In this document: one piece after another, positions 26,590 to 36,407 of the stretch
Numbering within the stretch: position 1 is the first letter of the stretch
How the letters are laid out: every line of letters begins with the position of its first letter
From: Mycobacteroides sp. CBMA 271
GTDB lineage: Bacteria > Actinomycetota > Actinomycetes > Mycobacteriales > Mycobacteriaceae
NCBI RefSeq assembly: GCF_009729205.1
Contig: NZ_VTHB01000007.1
Span: 1 to 64,000, forward strand
Direction: 5' to 3'
DNA: 64,000 nt
Program-made: the position numbers and the translations under genes
Notes under the pieces: model-generated
Seen by the model: only the letters and a program-made list of their open reading frames with translations
The model's database searches: none
What the model was told of the DNA's origin: nothing

Positions 26590-26896
26590 TCTTCGTCATG
26601 GCGACCACCGTCTGGTCCTCGGCTTCGGCAATGTGCCGGGCCTGGTCGTGTAGGCGCTGGCCCGTCTCCACCATGACATCGCCAAGGGACCGGACCGCGT
26701 CCGTGAGCAGGTCGAGACTCCCCCGCACCGACCTCACGAAGTCCGAAGACACCGCGCCCAGATCCTGTTCGCCGAGCCCCTCGCCGTGGTGGTCGAGCAG
26801 GACTCGTACCGATCCCCCCAGGTTCTCCAGATTCGCCGCCTCATGGAGCACCACATCGCGGTCAAACCGGAAGCCCCCAGTGGTGTCCGGACTCAT
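26561..26896 (-). CDS. EspC-like (T7SS-associated) small helical protein
   Basis: A 111-residue helix-turn-helix protein resembling the EspC/DUF2580 family. It opens FDRDVVLHEAANLENLGGSV and closes GQRLHDQARHIAEAEDQTVV, the paired long helices of WXG100-like folds, but lacks a clear WxG turn. Family members are secreted by or associated with ESX type VII systems. It overlaps the YbaB-like gene by four bases and the next gene by at least 14. No ESX core gene is present in the window. Confidence 0.65.
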   Translation of the reverse strand: MSPDTTGGFRFDRDVVLHEAANLENLGGSVRVLLDHHGEGLGEQDLGAVSSDFVRSVRGSLDLLTDAVRSLGDVMVETGQRLHDQARHIAEAEDQTVVAMTKIGEGLGGHP

Positions 26897-27279
26897 GACG
26901 TCGGTCCCAGATGCTCACCATCCCCAAGGTGCCCTCCGTCCAGGTAGCCCTTGACGTAGTCCATGGCCGGCCCATCGCCGGTGAGGTCATGCAGCGTGCT
27001 GTGGACCTGGCTGGCCGCATTGACCTGTGCGGCGGCGATGGTCCGGGTGATAATCGCGGAAAGATCCCGCGCATCCATCGACAACGTCGTCTCATCCAGG
27101 TCTAGTGCCTCGATGCGACCGCCCGACCCGACGGTCACCGCCACACCCACATCGTCCTTCGCGTGGCCACGAACCAGCCCCACGGTCTGCTGCACATACT
27201 GGGCACGCTGCCCAAGAACTTCCAGGCGGTCCTGGTATTCACGAATCCATTGGCGGGGGTCACCACGGCACTCCGACAT
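26893..27279 (-). CDS. YbaB/EbfC-family protein
   Basis: A 128-residue protein of the YbaB/EbfC fold: a long N-terminal helix (WIREYQDRLEVLGQRAQYVQ), then strands DDVGVAVTVGSGGRIEALDL, then a closing helix ARDLSAIITRTIAAAQVNAA. In mycobacteria such proteins often sit beside EspC-like genes in ESX-associated loci, as with EspL. ATG 27279 is chosen because AGGAG lies 9 bases upstream. It is the first gene of the three-gene module. Confidence 0.75.
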   Translation of the reverse strand: MSECRGDPRQWIREYQDRLEVLGQRAQYVQQTVGLVRGHAKDDVGVAVTVGSGGRIEALDLDETTLSMDARDLSAIITRTIAAAQVNAASQVHSTLHDLTGDGPAMDYVKGYLDGGHLGDGEHLGPTS

Positions 27280-27430
27280 GACGAGGGGCTCCTTTCCGAG
27301 GTTCACGGCCGGTGAAACGGGAACGTCCCCTCCGCGTCCCCGGTCCACCGACCGCTGCTGGCATTAGTCGACTTTCGTGCCATACATAGAGATGGATGGG
27401 TTGAGGACGCCAATCGGTTCCATGAATTTT

Positions 27431-27444
27431 GAAGAAATTTCTTC
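27431..27444. promoter_or_regulatory. AT-rich perfect palindrome upstream of the YbaB module
   Basis: GAAGAAATTTCTTC is a perfect 14-bp palindrome in a locally AT-rich stretch between the YbaB gene (start 27279) and secG. It could be an operator for the module, although it lies about 150 bp upstream. Nothing else is seen in 27280-27480. Confidence 0.35.
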
Positions 27445-27489
27445 GCAAATCGAATAAGTGGCAACTACCTGCGAGAATACGTCATGCAG

Positions 27490-27525
27490 AAACAAAAACA
27501 GCGGACTACCTGTGTGGTAGTCCGC
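27490..27525 (-). terminator. Intrinsic terminator of secG
   Basis: GCGGACTACC (27501-27510) and GGTAGTCCGC (27516-27525) form a perfect 10-bp stem with a 5-base loop. Read on the minus strand it is followed by TGTTTTTGTTT. It starts 18 bp after the secG stop. This is a canonical Rho-independent terminator, uncommon in mycobacteria. Confidence 0.88.
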
Positions 27526-27543
27526 TGCCGCAAAGCGAGGGCG

Positions 27544-27780
27544 CTATCCGCCGAGCTTGATCTCCAGGCCAACGCCGACGATCGAGATCACCCAAATGGC
27601 GGTGACGAAATACGTGAGCCGGTCGAGGTTCTTCTCCACCACGGTAGAACCGGAGAGGCTGGACTGCACGCCGCCACCGAACAGGGTAGACAGCCCGCCG
27701 CCCTTCGCACGGTGCAGCAGCACCAGCAGGATCATCAACAGGCTCGTGACGATCAGGACGATCTGCAACGCCAATTCCAT
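27544..27780 (-). CDS. secG: SecG preprotein translocase subunit
   Basis: A 78-residue SecG with two membrane helices: ALQIVLIVTSLLMILLVLLH (4-23) and a C-terminal helix around TYFVTAIWVISIVGVGL. They are joined by the conserved Gly-rich loop RAKGGGLSTLFGGGVQSSLS. It stabilises SecYE and supports SecA-driven export. In M. tuberculosis secG follows tpiA; here a block of three envelope genes separates them. A strong terminator follows. Confidence 0.95.
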   Translation of the reverse strand: MELALQIVLIVTSLLMILLVLLHRAKGGGLSTLFGGGVQSSLSGSTVVEKNLDRLTYFVTAIWVISIVGVGLEIKLGG

Positions 27781-27828
27781 GAGGTCTAGCCTACCGGCAC
27801 GACTCTCACCGCCCGCGCGACGGTCCCG

Positions 27829-28926
27829 TTAGCTCACCCGCTCGGCGGGCGCCAGCCACGTGTTGCACAGGCGGTTGGAATTGGCGAACGCGCCATCGGC
27901 CCACCATCGGTAGGCGTGCTGATTGGTGCCGTGGTCGCGCCGTGACTGTTGCCCGTCGCCGCGATACTGATCCTCCTGCGCCAATGCATATTCGTCTTCC
28001 CCGAGGTGATCGAATTGCGAACCCACGAAGGCTCCCGACAGGCACTGCGCCTGCAGCTCCAGCCGCCGGGAGAATTCAAGTCCCTGCGGCGAGTCGGTAC
28101 CTGCCTCACGCCGGGCGTTCCACGCCGCACGCATGATTCCGATGCTCGATTGCACATGATGGGCATACTCATGAGCGAATACTGCGAGGTAGATACCGGG
28201 ATGGTTGCCGTACTGCCCAGGCGGTACACCGGGAATCGACATGTAGATGGTGCTGTTGGCGGCGCAGTAGAACGCCGCCCAATTGGAATCCGGAGCGTCC
28301 ATGTCTTTGTAGCCGCACGGGGTATCCACACTCCGACCCCCAATCACAAAGATCCCCGGGGACGACCACGGGGACTTGGCGAACCGTAGGAAGCCACCCC
28401 ACCCGCGATCGAGGCATACCCGCGCGCTCTCGTAGAAGCGCCTGCCCCGATCGGCATCGGAAGGCCATGAATCCAGCTGACACGCCTCGTTGCCATCGAA
28501 GAGCGCACCGTAGATCCCGAAAATCGGGTGATCGCCCAGTCTGTAGACGGGAACGGGCGCCGACGGGATCGTGGACGTGGGCGGCGTGGACGACGGTGAT
28601 TCCGAAGTCGTCGACGGCCAAATCGTCACCTCGGGAAAGGTCAGCTGCCAGGTCGGCGTGGTCGTCGTCACGGACGACGTGCGCGTCGAAGTCGCCGTCA
28701 TCCGCGACGGACTCGCCACCCCCGAATCGACGGACCGATAGTCCAAGGCGTCCAGCATCAAGAAGATCGCAACCAGCAATATCGCGATCACCAGCGCAAA
28801 TCCACCGACAATCGCCACTTTCCGTTGCGACGCCCGCAGCCGACTCGGTGCGGCGGTCGGAAGCGATGCCGGCGGAGGCAACGGCGCCACTGGTCGCATC
28901 GGAACCGGGCCATGGGGAAACCCCAT
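27829..28926 (-). CDS. Membrane-anchored neutral zinc metallopeptidase (YpfJ-like) 1
   Basis: A 365-residue YpfJ-family (PF04228) protein. A Pro-rich cytoplasmic N-terminus precedes one membrane helix (38-58). A Ser/Thr/Pro-rich linker (70-125) then leads to an extracytoplasmic zinc-peptidase domain. HEYAHH (252-257) is the HExxH site and RRLELQAQC (287-295) carries the expected third ligand. Four cysteines (149, 171, 204, 221) are shared with the neighbour and may form disulfides. It begins one base after the neighbouring paralogue's stop, so the two are a tandem duplication in one operon. The substrate is unknown. Confidence 0.82.
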   Translation of the reverse strand: MGFPHGPVPMRPVAPLPPPASLPTAAPSRLRASQRKVAIVGGFALVIAILLVAIFLMLDALDYRSVDSGVASPSRMTATSTRTSSVTTTTPTWQLTFPEVTIWPSTTSESPSSTPPTSTIPSAPVPVYRLGDHPIFGIYGALFDGNEACQLDSWPSDADRGRRFYESARVCLDRGWGGFLRFAKSPWSSPGIFVIGGRSVDTPCGYKDMDAPDSNWAAFYCAANSTIYMSIPGVPPGQYGNHPGIYLAVFAHEYAHHVQSSIGIMRAAWNARREAGTDSPQGLEFSRRLELQAQCLSGAFVGSQFDHLGEDEYALAQEDQYRGDGQQSRRDHGTNQHAYRWWADGAFANSNRLCNTWLAPAERVS

Positions 28927-28927
28927 G

Positions 28928-30154
28928 TCAACTCACTTCCGAGCTGTCCGCCAGCCAGGTGTTGCATTCCCAGTTGCGGTTCTTCACCGCGCCGTGCCAC
29001 CACCAGTTGTAACCGTGCTGGTAAGTGCCGTGGTCGCGCTTCCCACCCCCGCCGTCGCCGCGGTATTGGTCGGCCCCGGCGCGCTGGTATTCGTCCTCGG
29101 TGATCGTGCCCCCGCGCCGAGATCCGAGGAACATTCCAGAGAAGCATTGCGCTTGTAGCTCAGCACGCCGTGAGAATTCGAGCCCCTGCGGCGAGTCCGC
29201 GCCCGCACGCCGACGCTCATTCCAGTATGCGGACCAGATTCCACTGAGCTCTTGTCCGTGGTGCGCGTATTCGTGGGCGAAGGCCGCCGCGTACGGGCCA
29301 TCGTGATTGCCGTACTTGCCGGGCGACAGGGCCACGATCGACATGTAGATCGTTTGGTTTCCCGGGCAGTAGAAGCCGGCCGAACCGTTCGGCCAGAAGT
29401 CCCACCCCCCGCATGGGGAATCCGTCCAGTTTCCACCGATTACGACAATGTTCGGTGAGGACCACGGCAGATTCTTGGCCTCCAGCAGTCGGCGCCACTC
29501 CGGATCCATGCAGGTACGCAGGTCCCGATAGAACACGTCTGCCTGCTCGACGTTGTACGGCCACGAGCTGGTGCTACACGGAGCGTTGGTAAATCCGGAG
29601 TCCTTATCCCAGAACAGCGGATGCTGGCCAAGTTCGAGGACGGGCTCTGATCTGGGCGGCGGAGGTGGGGTCCACACCGTCGTGGTGGTGTACGTCGTCC
29701 GGGAAGTTGTGGGACTGGACGTGGCCGTACGGCTCGATGACGTTAGTGGATACCGGTAGGACGTCGTCTGCGCGCGCGTCGTGGTGGTCCGCGCCGAGTC
29801 CCTGCCGGTGACGGCCCAGGTGATCAATACCCCGACAATCGATACCACCACGAGCCCGAAAGCCACGGCACCGATGATCGCTCCAGTCCCGTTGCCCCCA
29901 CCGCTCTGGGCGACATTCGGCCACAGAGGTGGCGGACGTCGATAACCGTAAGCCGCCGGCGGTGGATACACCGGGCGTGCCGAGGGCACCGGATATCCGG
30001 GCGGAAGCGGGGCCGCCGGATACCCAGGGCGCGGGGGTCCAGGGGGCGGTCGCCATCCACGTGGAGGAGCCATCGGCATCGGCGCGGGGCCTGGCAACGG
30101 GGCGTTCCATCCCGGCACGGGCCTGGGCTGACCGTACGGCTGCTGTGGCTGCAT
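28928..30154 (-). CDS. Membrane-anchored neutral zinc metallopeptidase (YpfJ-like) 2
   Basis: A 408-residue paralogue of the preceding protein with the same layout. The cytoplasmic tail (residues 1-80) is unusually rich in Pro, Gly and Tyr with PxPPGYP-like repeats. The membrane helix is at 92-114 and a Thr-rich linker runs from 120 to 165. The peptidase domain has HEYAHH at 294-299. WPYNVEQADVFYRDLRTCMD is equivalent to the partner's WPSDADRGRRFYESARVCLD. The Pro-rich tail may bind cytoplasmic partners. It is the first gene of the pair; the promoter would lie in 30155-30223, shared with the divergent DUF2207 gene. Confidence 0.82.
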   Translation of the reverse strand: MQPQQPYGQPRPVPGWNAPLPGPAPMPMAPPRGWRPPPGPPRPGYPAAPLPPGYPVPSARPVYPPPAAYGYRRPPPLWPNVAQSGGGNGTGAIIGAVAFGLVVVSIVGVLITWAVTGRDSARTTTTRAQTTSYRYPLTSSSRTATSSPTTSRTTYTTTTVWTPPPPPRSEPVLELGQHPLFWDKDSGFTNAPCSTSSWPYNVEQADVFYRDLRTCMDPEWRRLLEAKNLPWSSPNIVVIGGNWTDSPCGGWDFWPNGSAGFYCPGNQTIYMSIVALSPGKYGNHDGPYAAAFAHEYAHHGQELSGIWSAYWNERRRAGADSPQGLEFSRRAELQAQCFSGMFLGSRRGGTITEDEYQRAGADQYRGDGGGGKRDHGTYQHGYNWWWHGAVKNRNWECNTWLADSSEVS

Positions 30155-30223
30155 TGCGTCGAACCCCCCGGCACGTCGTGCGAATGTCGGCCAGCATATC
30201 TGCTCTGACCTAGGGTTACCGCT

Positions 30224-31888
30224 GTGGGAGAGATGACTCGCGGGGTGACGTTACGTCTGTTGGTGTGCCTGACGGTTGGTGCCGGATGGTTGATGGCCGC
30301 GGCGCCGGTGCACGCGGATGATCCCGTCGGCACCGTAGCCGTTGCCATGAACCTGGCCGATGACGGCACACTGAATGTCACCGAGACCATTACCCCCGCC
30401 AAAGACCAAGTGCTGCAACGGCATCTCGCACTCGACGTCGCCGTCGAGGGCAATCGGATTCAGCATTTCGAGGTGGACAAGGTCGCCGGTACCGGCGACA
30501 CGGAAGCGGTCGCCGACGGCAAGTCATTGACGGTCACCGCCCGCGGTCCGGCCACCGTCGCCTACGCCGTGCGCGGCGCGGTCGTCGACATCGGTGATCG
30601 ACAGCAGGTGACGTGGCCCTTCGCGTCCGGTTGGGGTTCCGGACTGCGGAACGTGACGGCATCCTTCGTCTCTCCAACCACAAAACCCGACTCGCCCGCA
30701 TGCACATTGGGCGCACCAGGCGCTCAAACACGTTGCACTGCTGCGCAAATCGACCACACCGGGGTTGTCCGCGTTCAGCAGGATCAACTGGCGCCGGACA
30801 CGGTCGCGACCTTCACCATCATGCTGCCGGCCGGCACCGTCCCAGCGAACGCCACGTTCACGGCCATCCCTGGTCCGCAAGGTCCCTTCGCCCTGACCTG
30901 GCCGTCGATCGCGGCGCTGGCAGGCTTCGGGGTTATCGCTGTCGCGTTGGCGGGCTGGGTTATCGTCGCGCGCCGCCGGGACGCTCGCGCCGCCGGCATC
31001 GCCGTCACGGTCGCAGATCCGCTCTTACGGGATGAGACGGGAACGCGATTCGCGGCACCGGACGGGGTGCTCCCCGGACAGGTCGGCACCGTCATCGATC
31101 TGCGCGTCGACGCGGTGGATATGACCGCCACGATCGTCGATCTGGCGGTCCGCGGATACCTATGGATCGCCGAAACCACCGGCCCCGATGGGCAACTCGA
31201 TTGGCAGATCTCTCGCAGGGCTCCCGCCGACGGCCTCTTGACCGCCTACGAGACCCAATTTCTCGGCATCTTGCTCGCCGATGACTCCGAATCGGTGTTC
31301 CTGTCCGCACTCCAAACTCCCGGCTCACGCCTGGACCTGAGCAGCATCCCCGAGGCGATGTACGCCGACGCCCTACTCAACAGGTGGTTCCGACGCTCAC
31401 CCGAACACCTCGGGACGCTGACCTACTACGGGATCGGCGTGCTGCTTGCCGGTCTCGTAATGACCGCCGTACTGGCGCTAGGCATCGGCAGCGCCATGAT
31501 CGGGGTCTCGGTGGCCGGCGTGGGCGCCGTCTGCGCCCTGGCGGGCATGCTGCTTCCGGTACGAACCGCACGCGGCCAGCTGCTGGTGGCCCATGTGTCA
31601 GCACTGCGGCGCTATCTGCGCGAGCTGAATCTCGATGCTCTCGCCGACGAGGAGCGCGAGATCGTGCTGACCCGAGCAGCGCCCTACGCCGTGGTGCTGG
31701 GAGAGGTCGCGGAATGGCTCAAGGCCATGCAGACCGTCGACACCGCCGCCGACGGCTCACCCGGAATCGATTGGTACGAAACAGATTCCGAAGGAAAGGA
31801 CTTCACCGCGCACCTACCGGCGCTTCTCACCACCCTCGACGGGGTGATGGCGCGCGGCGCACACCTGCGGAACCTTCCGCAGGACTGA
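30224..31888 (+). CDS. DUF2207 membrane protein
   Basis: A 554-residue exported membrane protein. A signal peptide (about 1-32, LLVCLTVGAGWLMAAAPVHA) precedes an extracytoplasmic DUF2207 beta domain (VAMNLADDGTLNVTETITP onward). A membrane helix near 226-248, an Arg cluster and a cytoplasmic region follow. Two more helices (about 398-445) precede a soluble C-terminal part. The DUF2207 family has no established function. GTG 30224 or ATG 30233 could start it. It converges with tpiA, the stops being one base apart. Confidence 0.8.
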   Translation: MGEMTRGVTLRLLVCLTVGAGWLMAAAPVHADDPVGTVAVAMNLADDGTLNVTETITPAKDQVLQRHLALDVAVEGNRIQHFEVDKVAGTGDTEAVADGKSLTVTARGPATVAYAVRGAVVDIGDRQQVTWPFASGWGSGLRNVTASFVSPTTKPDSPACTLGAPGAQTRCTAAQIDHTGVVRVQQDQLAPDTVATFTIMLPAGTVPANATFTAIPGPQGPFALTWPSIAALAGFGVIAVALAGWVIVARRRDARAAGIAVTVADPLLRDETGTRFAAPDGVLPGQVGTVIDLRVDAVDMTATIVDLAVRGYLWIAETTGPDGQLDWQISRRAPADGLLTAYETQFLGILLADDSESVFLSALQTPGSRLDLSSIPEAMYADALLNRWFRRSPEHLGTLTYYGIGVLLAGLVMTAVLALGIGSAMIGVSVAGVGAVCALAGMLLPVRTARGQLLVAHVSALRRYLRELNLDALADEEREIVLTRAAPYAVVLGEVAEWLKAMQTVDTAADGSPGIDWYETDSEGKDFTAHLPALLTTLDGVMARGAHLRNLPQD

Positions 31889-31889
31889 G

Positions 31890-32675
<786 letters not shown>

Positions 32676-32687
32676 GGGTGAGCTCCT

Positions 32688-33926
32688 CTAGCTGTCGAGA
32701 ACGTCGATACCCGGAAGCGCCTTACCCTCAAGGTATTCCAGGGATGCGCCACCACCGGTGGAGATGTGCGAGAAGCCGTCGTCCGGCAGGTCGAGTGCAC
32801 GCACCGCGGCGGCCGAATCGCCACCGCCCACGACGCTGAACGCGCCCTTCCCGGTAGCCGCGATGATGGCCTCGGCCACACCTCGCGTGCCCGCCGCGAA
32901 GGCCGGGAATTCGAACACACCCATCGGGCCGTTCCAAAAAATGGTCTTGGCATTCGACAACACCGCAGTGAACCGCTTGACCGATTCCGGTCCGATGTCC
33001 AGGCCCATCTTGCCATCCGGAATGGCATCCGCGGCAACGATTTCCGACGGCGAATCGGCCGAGAATTCGTCGGCCGCCACGATGTCCATCGGGAGATGGA
33101 TCACGTCGGCGTACTTATCCAGGAGTTCGCGGCACGTCTCGATCTGCTCCGGCTGCACGAGAGACTTGCCCACCGGCAGGCCCTGCGCGGCCAGGAAGGT
33201 GAAGCACATGCCGCCGCCGATCACCAGGCTGTCGGCCTTGGTGGCCAGCGATTCGATGACCGCCAGCTTGTCGGACACCTTCGACCCACCGAGGACCACC
33301 GCATACGGACGCTCGGTGGATTCGGACAGTCGCTTGAGCACTTCAACCTCGGCCGCGACCAGTCCGCCGGCGTAATGCGGCAGCAGGGTCGCCACGTCAT
33401 AGACGGAGGCCTGCTTGCGGTGCACCACCCCGAATCCATCGGAGACGAATGCACCGCCGGTACCCGTTGGGCCAGAAACTAATTCAGCCAGCTCCTGGGC
33501 AAGCGCCAGCCGCTGCGCGTCGTCCTTGCTGGTTTCACGCGGGTCGAACCGGATGTTCTCCAACAGCAGGACGTCACCGTCGGTCAGACCCTCGGCACGT
33601 GCTAGCGCATCGGTCCCGACGACATCACCGGCCACCTGCACGTGCCGACCCAGCAGCTCGCCGAGGACCACACCGACCGGGGCCAGCGACAGCTTGGGAT
33701 CCGGCTTGCCGTCCGGGCGGCCCAGGTGCGCGGTGACGATAACCCTGGCCCCAGCACCCGCGAGCGCGCGGATGGTCGGGACCGAGGCCACAATGCGACC
33801 CGGGTCAGAAATTCGGGCGATGTTGTCGTCCTGATATTCGAGCGGGACGTTCAGGTCCGAACGGACCAGCACGCCCTTGCCCGAAACTCCCTCGGCCAGC
33901 AGGTCATTCAGCGATTTGATGGCCAT
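32688..33926 (-). CDS. pgk: Phosphoglycerate kinase
   Basis: A 412-residue PGK. VRSDLNVPLEYQ is the substrate-binding N-terminal loop, AHLGRPDGKPDPKLSL is conserved, and VVGGGDSAAAVRALDL near the C-terminus binds nucleotide. Reversible transfer of phosphate from 1,3-bisphosphoglycerate to ADP. It lies 4 bp downstream of gap and 12 bp before tpiA, giving a tight glycolytic operon. Confidence 0.97.
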   Translation of the reverse strand: MAIKSLNDLLAEGVSGKGVLVRSDLNVPLEYQDDNIARISDPGRIVASVPTIRALAGAGARVIVTAHLGRPDGKPDPKLSLAPVGVVLGELLGRHVQVAGDVVGTDALARAEGLTDGDVLLLENIRFDPRETSKDDAQRLALAQELAELVSGPTGTGGAFVSDGFGVVHRKQASVYDVATLLPHYAGGLVAAEVEVLKRLSESTERPYAVVLGGSKVSDKLAVIESLATKADSLVIGGGMCFTFLAAQGLPVGKSLVQPEQIETCRELLDKYADVIHLPMDIVAADEFSADSPSEIVAADAIPDGKMGLDIGPESVKRFTAVLSNAKTIFWNGPMGVFEFPAFAAGTRGVAEAIIAATGKGAFSVVGGGDSAAAVRALDLPDDGFSHISTGGGASLEYLEGKALPGIDVLDS

Positions 33927-33930
33927 CCGG

Positions 33931-34953
33931 CTAGAGCGACTTGCCGACCAGGCCGACCAGGTCGACGAGGCGGTTCGAGTAACCCCACTCGTTGTCGTAC
34001 CAGGAGACCACCTTGGCCTGGTTGTCGATCACCTTGGTAAGCCCGGCGTCGAAGATCGAGCTGTGCGGGTCGGTCACGATGTCCGAGGAGACGATCGGGG
34101 CGTCGTAGTACTTCAGGATGCCCTTGAGCTTCCCCTCCGCCGCGGCCTTCATGGCGGCGTTGATCTCGTCGGCACTGGCAGCCTTGGCGAGTTCCACAGT
34201 CAGATCCGTGGCCGAGCCGGTTGGGATCGGCACGCGCAGGGCGTAGCCGTCGAGCTTGCCCTTGAGCTCGGGCAGCACCAGGCCGATCGCCTTGGCGGCA
34301 CCGGTCGAGGTGGGAACGATGTTCAGGGCGGCGGCGCGGGCACGACGCAGGTCGCTGTGCGGGCCGTCCTGCAGGTTCTGGTCCTGGGTGTAGGCGTGGA
34401 TGGTGGTCATCAGGCCCTTGACGATGCCGAACTCGTCGTTGAGTACCTTGGCCAGCGGTCCGAGGCAGTTCGTGGTGCACGAGGCGTTGGAGATGATGTT
34501 CTGACTGCCGTCGTACTTGTCGTCGTTGACGCCCAGCACGATGGTGATGTCCTCGTCGCTGGCGGGCGCGGAGATGATGACCTTCTTGGCGCCGGCGTCC
34601 AGGTGGCCCTGCGCCTTGTCACGCTTGGTGAAGATGCCAGTCGATTCGACGACAACGTCGACACCCAGGTCACCCCACGGCAGCGCCGCCGGACCTTCGC
34701 GGACCTCGAGGGCCTTGATCTTGTGGTCGCCGACGACGATGGTGTCATCGCCCTCCAGGCTGACGTCATAGGGCAGCCGGCCCAGGATCGAGTCGAACTT
34801 CAGCAGGTGAGCCAGGGTGGCGTTATCGGTCAGGTCGTTGACCGCGACAATTTCGATGTCGGTGTTGATCCCTTGAGCCTTCTGCGCGTCCAGTGCCCGA
34901 AAGAAGTTCCGGCCGATCCGGCCAAACCCGTTTACGCCTACCCGGACAGTCAC
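33931..34953 (-). CDS. gap: Glyceraldehyde-3-phosphate dehydrogenase
   Basis: A 340-residue NAD-dependent GAPDH. The Rossmann fingerprint is VGVNGFGRIGRNFFRAL, and the catalytic Cys lies in SNASCTTNCLGP. A GTG start at 34953 gives the canonical VRVGVNGFGRIG opening. Oxidative phosphorylation of glyceraldehyde-3-phosphate. It leads gap-pgk-tpiA; an MFS gene on the same strand ends 57 bp upstream. Confidence 0.97.
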   Translation of the reverse strand: MTVRVGVNGFGRIGRNFFRALDAQKAQGINTDIEIVAVNDLTDNATLAHLLKFDSILGRLPYDVSLEGDDTIVVGDHKIKALEVREGPAALPWGDLGVDVVVESTGIFTKRDKAQGHLDAGAKKVIISAPASDEDITIVLGVNDDKYDGSQNIISNASCTTNCLGPLAKVLNDEFGIVKGLMTTIHAYTQDQNLQDGPHSDLRRARAAALNIVPTSTGAAKAIGLVLPELKGKLDGYALRVPIPTGSATDLTVELAKAASADEINAAMKAAAEGKLKGILKYYDAPIVSSDIVTDPHSSIFDAGLTKVIDNQAKVVSWYDNEWGYSNRLVDLVGLVGKSL

Positions 34954-35010
34954 GTAGTGCTCCCTCGCCTCGAAAGATGTGTGTATGAGTTCCCGCTATC
35001 GGCACTCACA

Positions 35011-36369
35011 TTAGCCCAGGGGGTGAGCCATTTCGTCCCGGCCCAGTCGGGCGACCAGATGGGCGATGACCGCCAGTACCAGAGGCGCTACTCCGGCAAT
35101 GACGAACACGGTGGTATTGCCGATGACGTGCGCCACCGGGACTACCAGCGCGAAGGAAGCGGGCAGACCGACAAGAGACACAAAGAAGTCCATGCTGGCC
35201 GCGCGCCCAAGCATCTCCGCGGGCACTCGGCGTTGCATCAGGGTGCCCCAGATGACGTTGGCCGCCTGCATGGTGCCGCCCACGATGATCATCGCGAGGG
35301 CAATCATCCAGACGTGTCCGGTGAACCCGATGAGCACCAGAGGTAGTGACCCGGCGCCCCACATCAGGATCATCACCGTCAGGTACCGGCGGGCCAGTGG
35401 CAGGGAAGACACGATGAACGAGCCGACTGCACCGGCGATTCCGAACAGCGCCAGCACCGTGGCATGTGTGCCCGGGTCACCGCCGTGGTCGCGGATGACG
35501 AATGGCAGCAGGATTTCGATGGGGCCGACGACCACCAGCACGTAGCCGATCGCGAAGAGCAAGGTGGCGAAGAACCAGGTGGTGCGCACCATGTACCGGA
35601 ATCCGTCCCCCAGATCGACCAGGGCCCGTCGCAGCGGATGCGGCTGGACATCCTCTGCGACGGCGGGCTCGTGAGTGTGCCGGATGCACAGCAGGCAGCA
35701 CAGACCGGCAGCGACGAGAGTGCCCTCCAACAGGAACGCTCCGCCCGGCGACCACACACTGACGATCGCCGCACTGACCGCGGGCCCGGCCGCGAGCTGC
35801 ATCACGGGCCGCAGTACACCTTCAATTCCATTGGCAGCCAACAATTCATCGGCGGGCAGCAGGCTGGGCAGCAGCGCGGTATAGGCCGGGATGTAGAAAC
35901 CCTCGGCGATGCCGAACAGCAGCGAGGTGAGCGCCAGATGCCAGATCTGGGCCACACCGGTCAAGGCAAGCGTGGCGGTGGTGAGCATCAACGCGGTCTG
36001 CAGTACGAGCGAGCTGCGCATTACCCACAGCTTGGGCAGTCGGTCTGCGGCGACACCGGCAGGCAACACGCTGGCCAGCAGACCCACGCTGAACGTGGTG
36101 CCGACGACGGCCACCTGCGCCGGACCGAGGCCCATCCGAATGACCTGCCAGACCAGCGCGACGGTCCACATACCGTTGCCCAGCAAGGTGACGGCCAAGC
36201 CCAGGGTCAGCAGCCGGTAGTCGCGGTGCCGGAGCGGACGCAGCGCCCGCGGCAGGCGGGAGTCCTGATGGTGTAGGTCCTCGCCCGAAGATTCCTCGGA
36301 GTTTTCCCCAAGGACGCCTTCGCTTTTCAATTGCTTGGCGCTGTCCACTTCCTCAGAGTACGAAAGCAC
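35011..36369 (-). CDS. MFS exporter, Tap-like
   Basis: A 452-residue major facilitator with about 12 membrane helices and a 45-residue polar, acidic N-terminus. The layout and the sequence LRHRDYRLLTLGLAVTLLGNGMWTVAL resemble the MFS_3 group that contains the mycobacterial Tap multidrug pump. The loop PAGVAADRLPKLWVM is the motif-A equivalent. The gene is inserted between whiA and gap, a position not occupied by such a gene in M. tuberculosis as I recall it. Drug export is possible but unproven; the assignment is to the family only. Confidence 0.8.
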   Translation of the reverse strand: MLSYSEEVDSAKQLKSEGVLGENSEESSGEDLHHQDSRLPRALRPLRHRDYRLLTLGLAVTLLGNGMWTVALVWQVIRMGLGPAQVAVVGTTFSVGLLASVLPAGVAADRLPKLWVMRSSLVLQTALMLTTATLALTGVAQIWHLALTSLLFGIAEGFYIPAYTALLPSLLPADELLAANGIEGVLRPVMQLAAGPAVSAAIVSVWSPGGAFLLEGTLVAAGLCCLLCIRHTHEPAVAEDVQPHPLRRALVDLGDGFRYMVRTTWFFATLLFAIGYVLVVVGPIEILLPFVIRDHGGDPGTHATVLALFGIAGAVGSFIVSSLPLARRYLTVMILMWGAGSLPLVLIGFTGHVWMIALAMIIVGGTMQAANVIWGTLMQRRVPAEMLGRAASMDFFVSLVGLPASFALVVPVAHVIGNTTVFVIAGVAPLVLAVIAHLVARLGRDEMAHPLG

Positions 36370-36407
36370 TCCGACAATTCGCCAACGGTTTTAGCCGCTC
36401 AGGGCAC

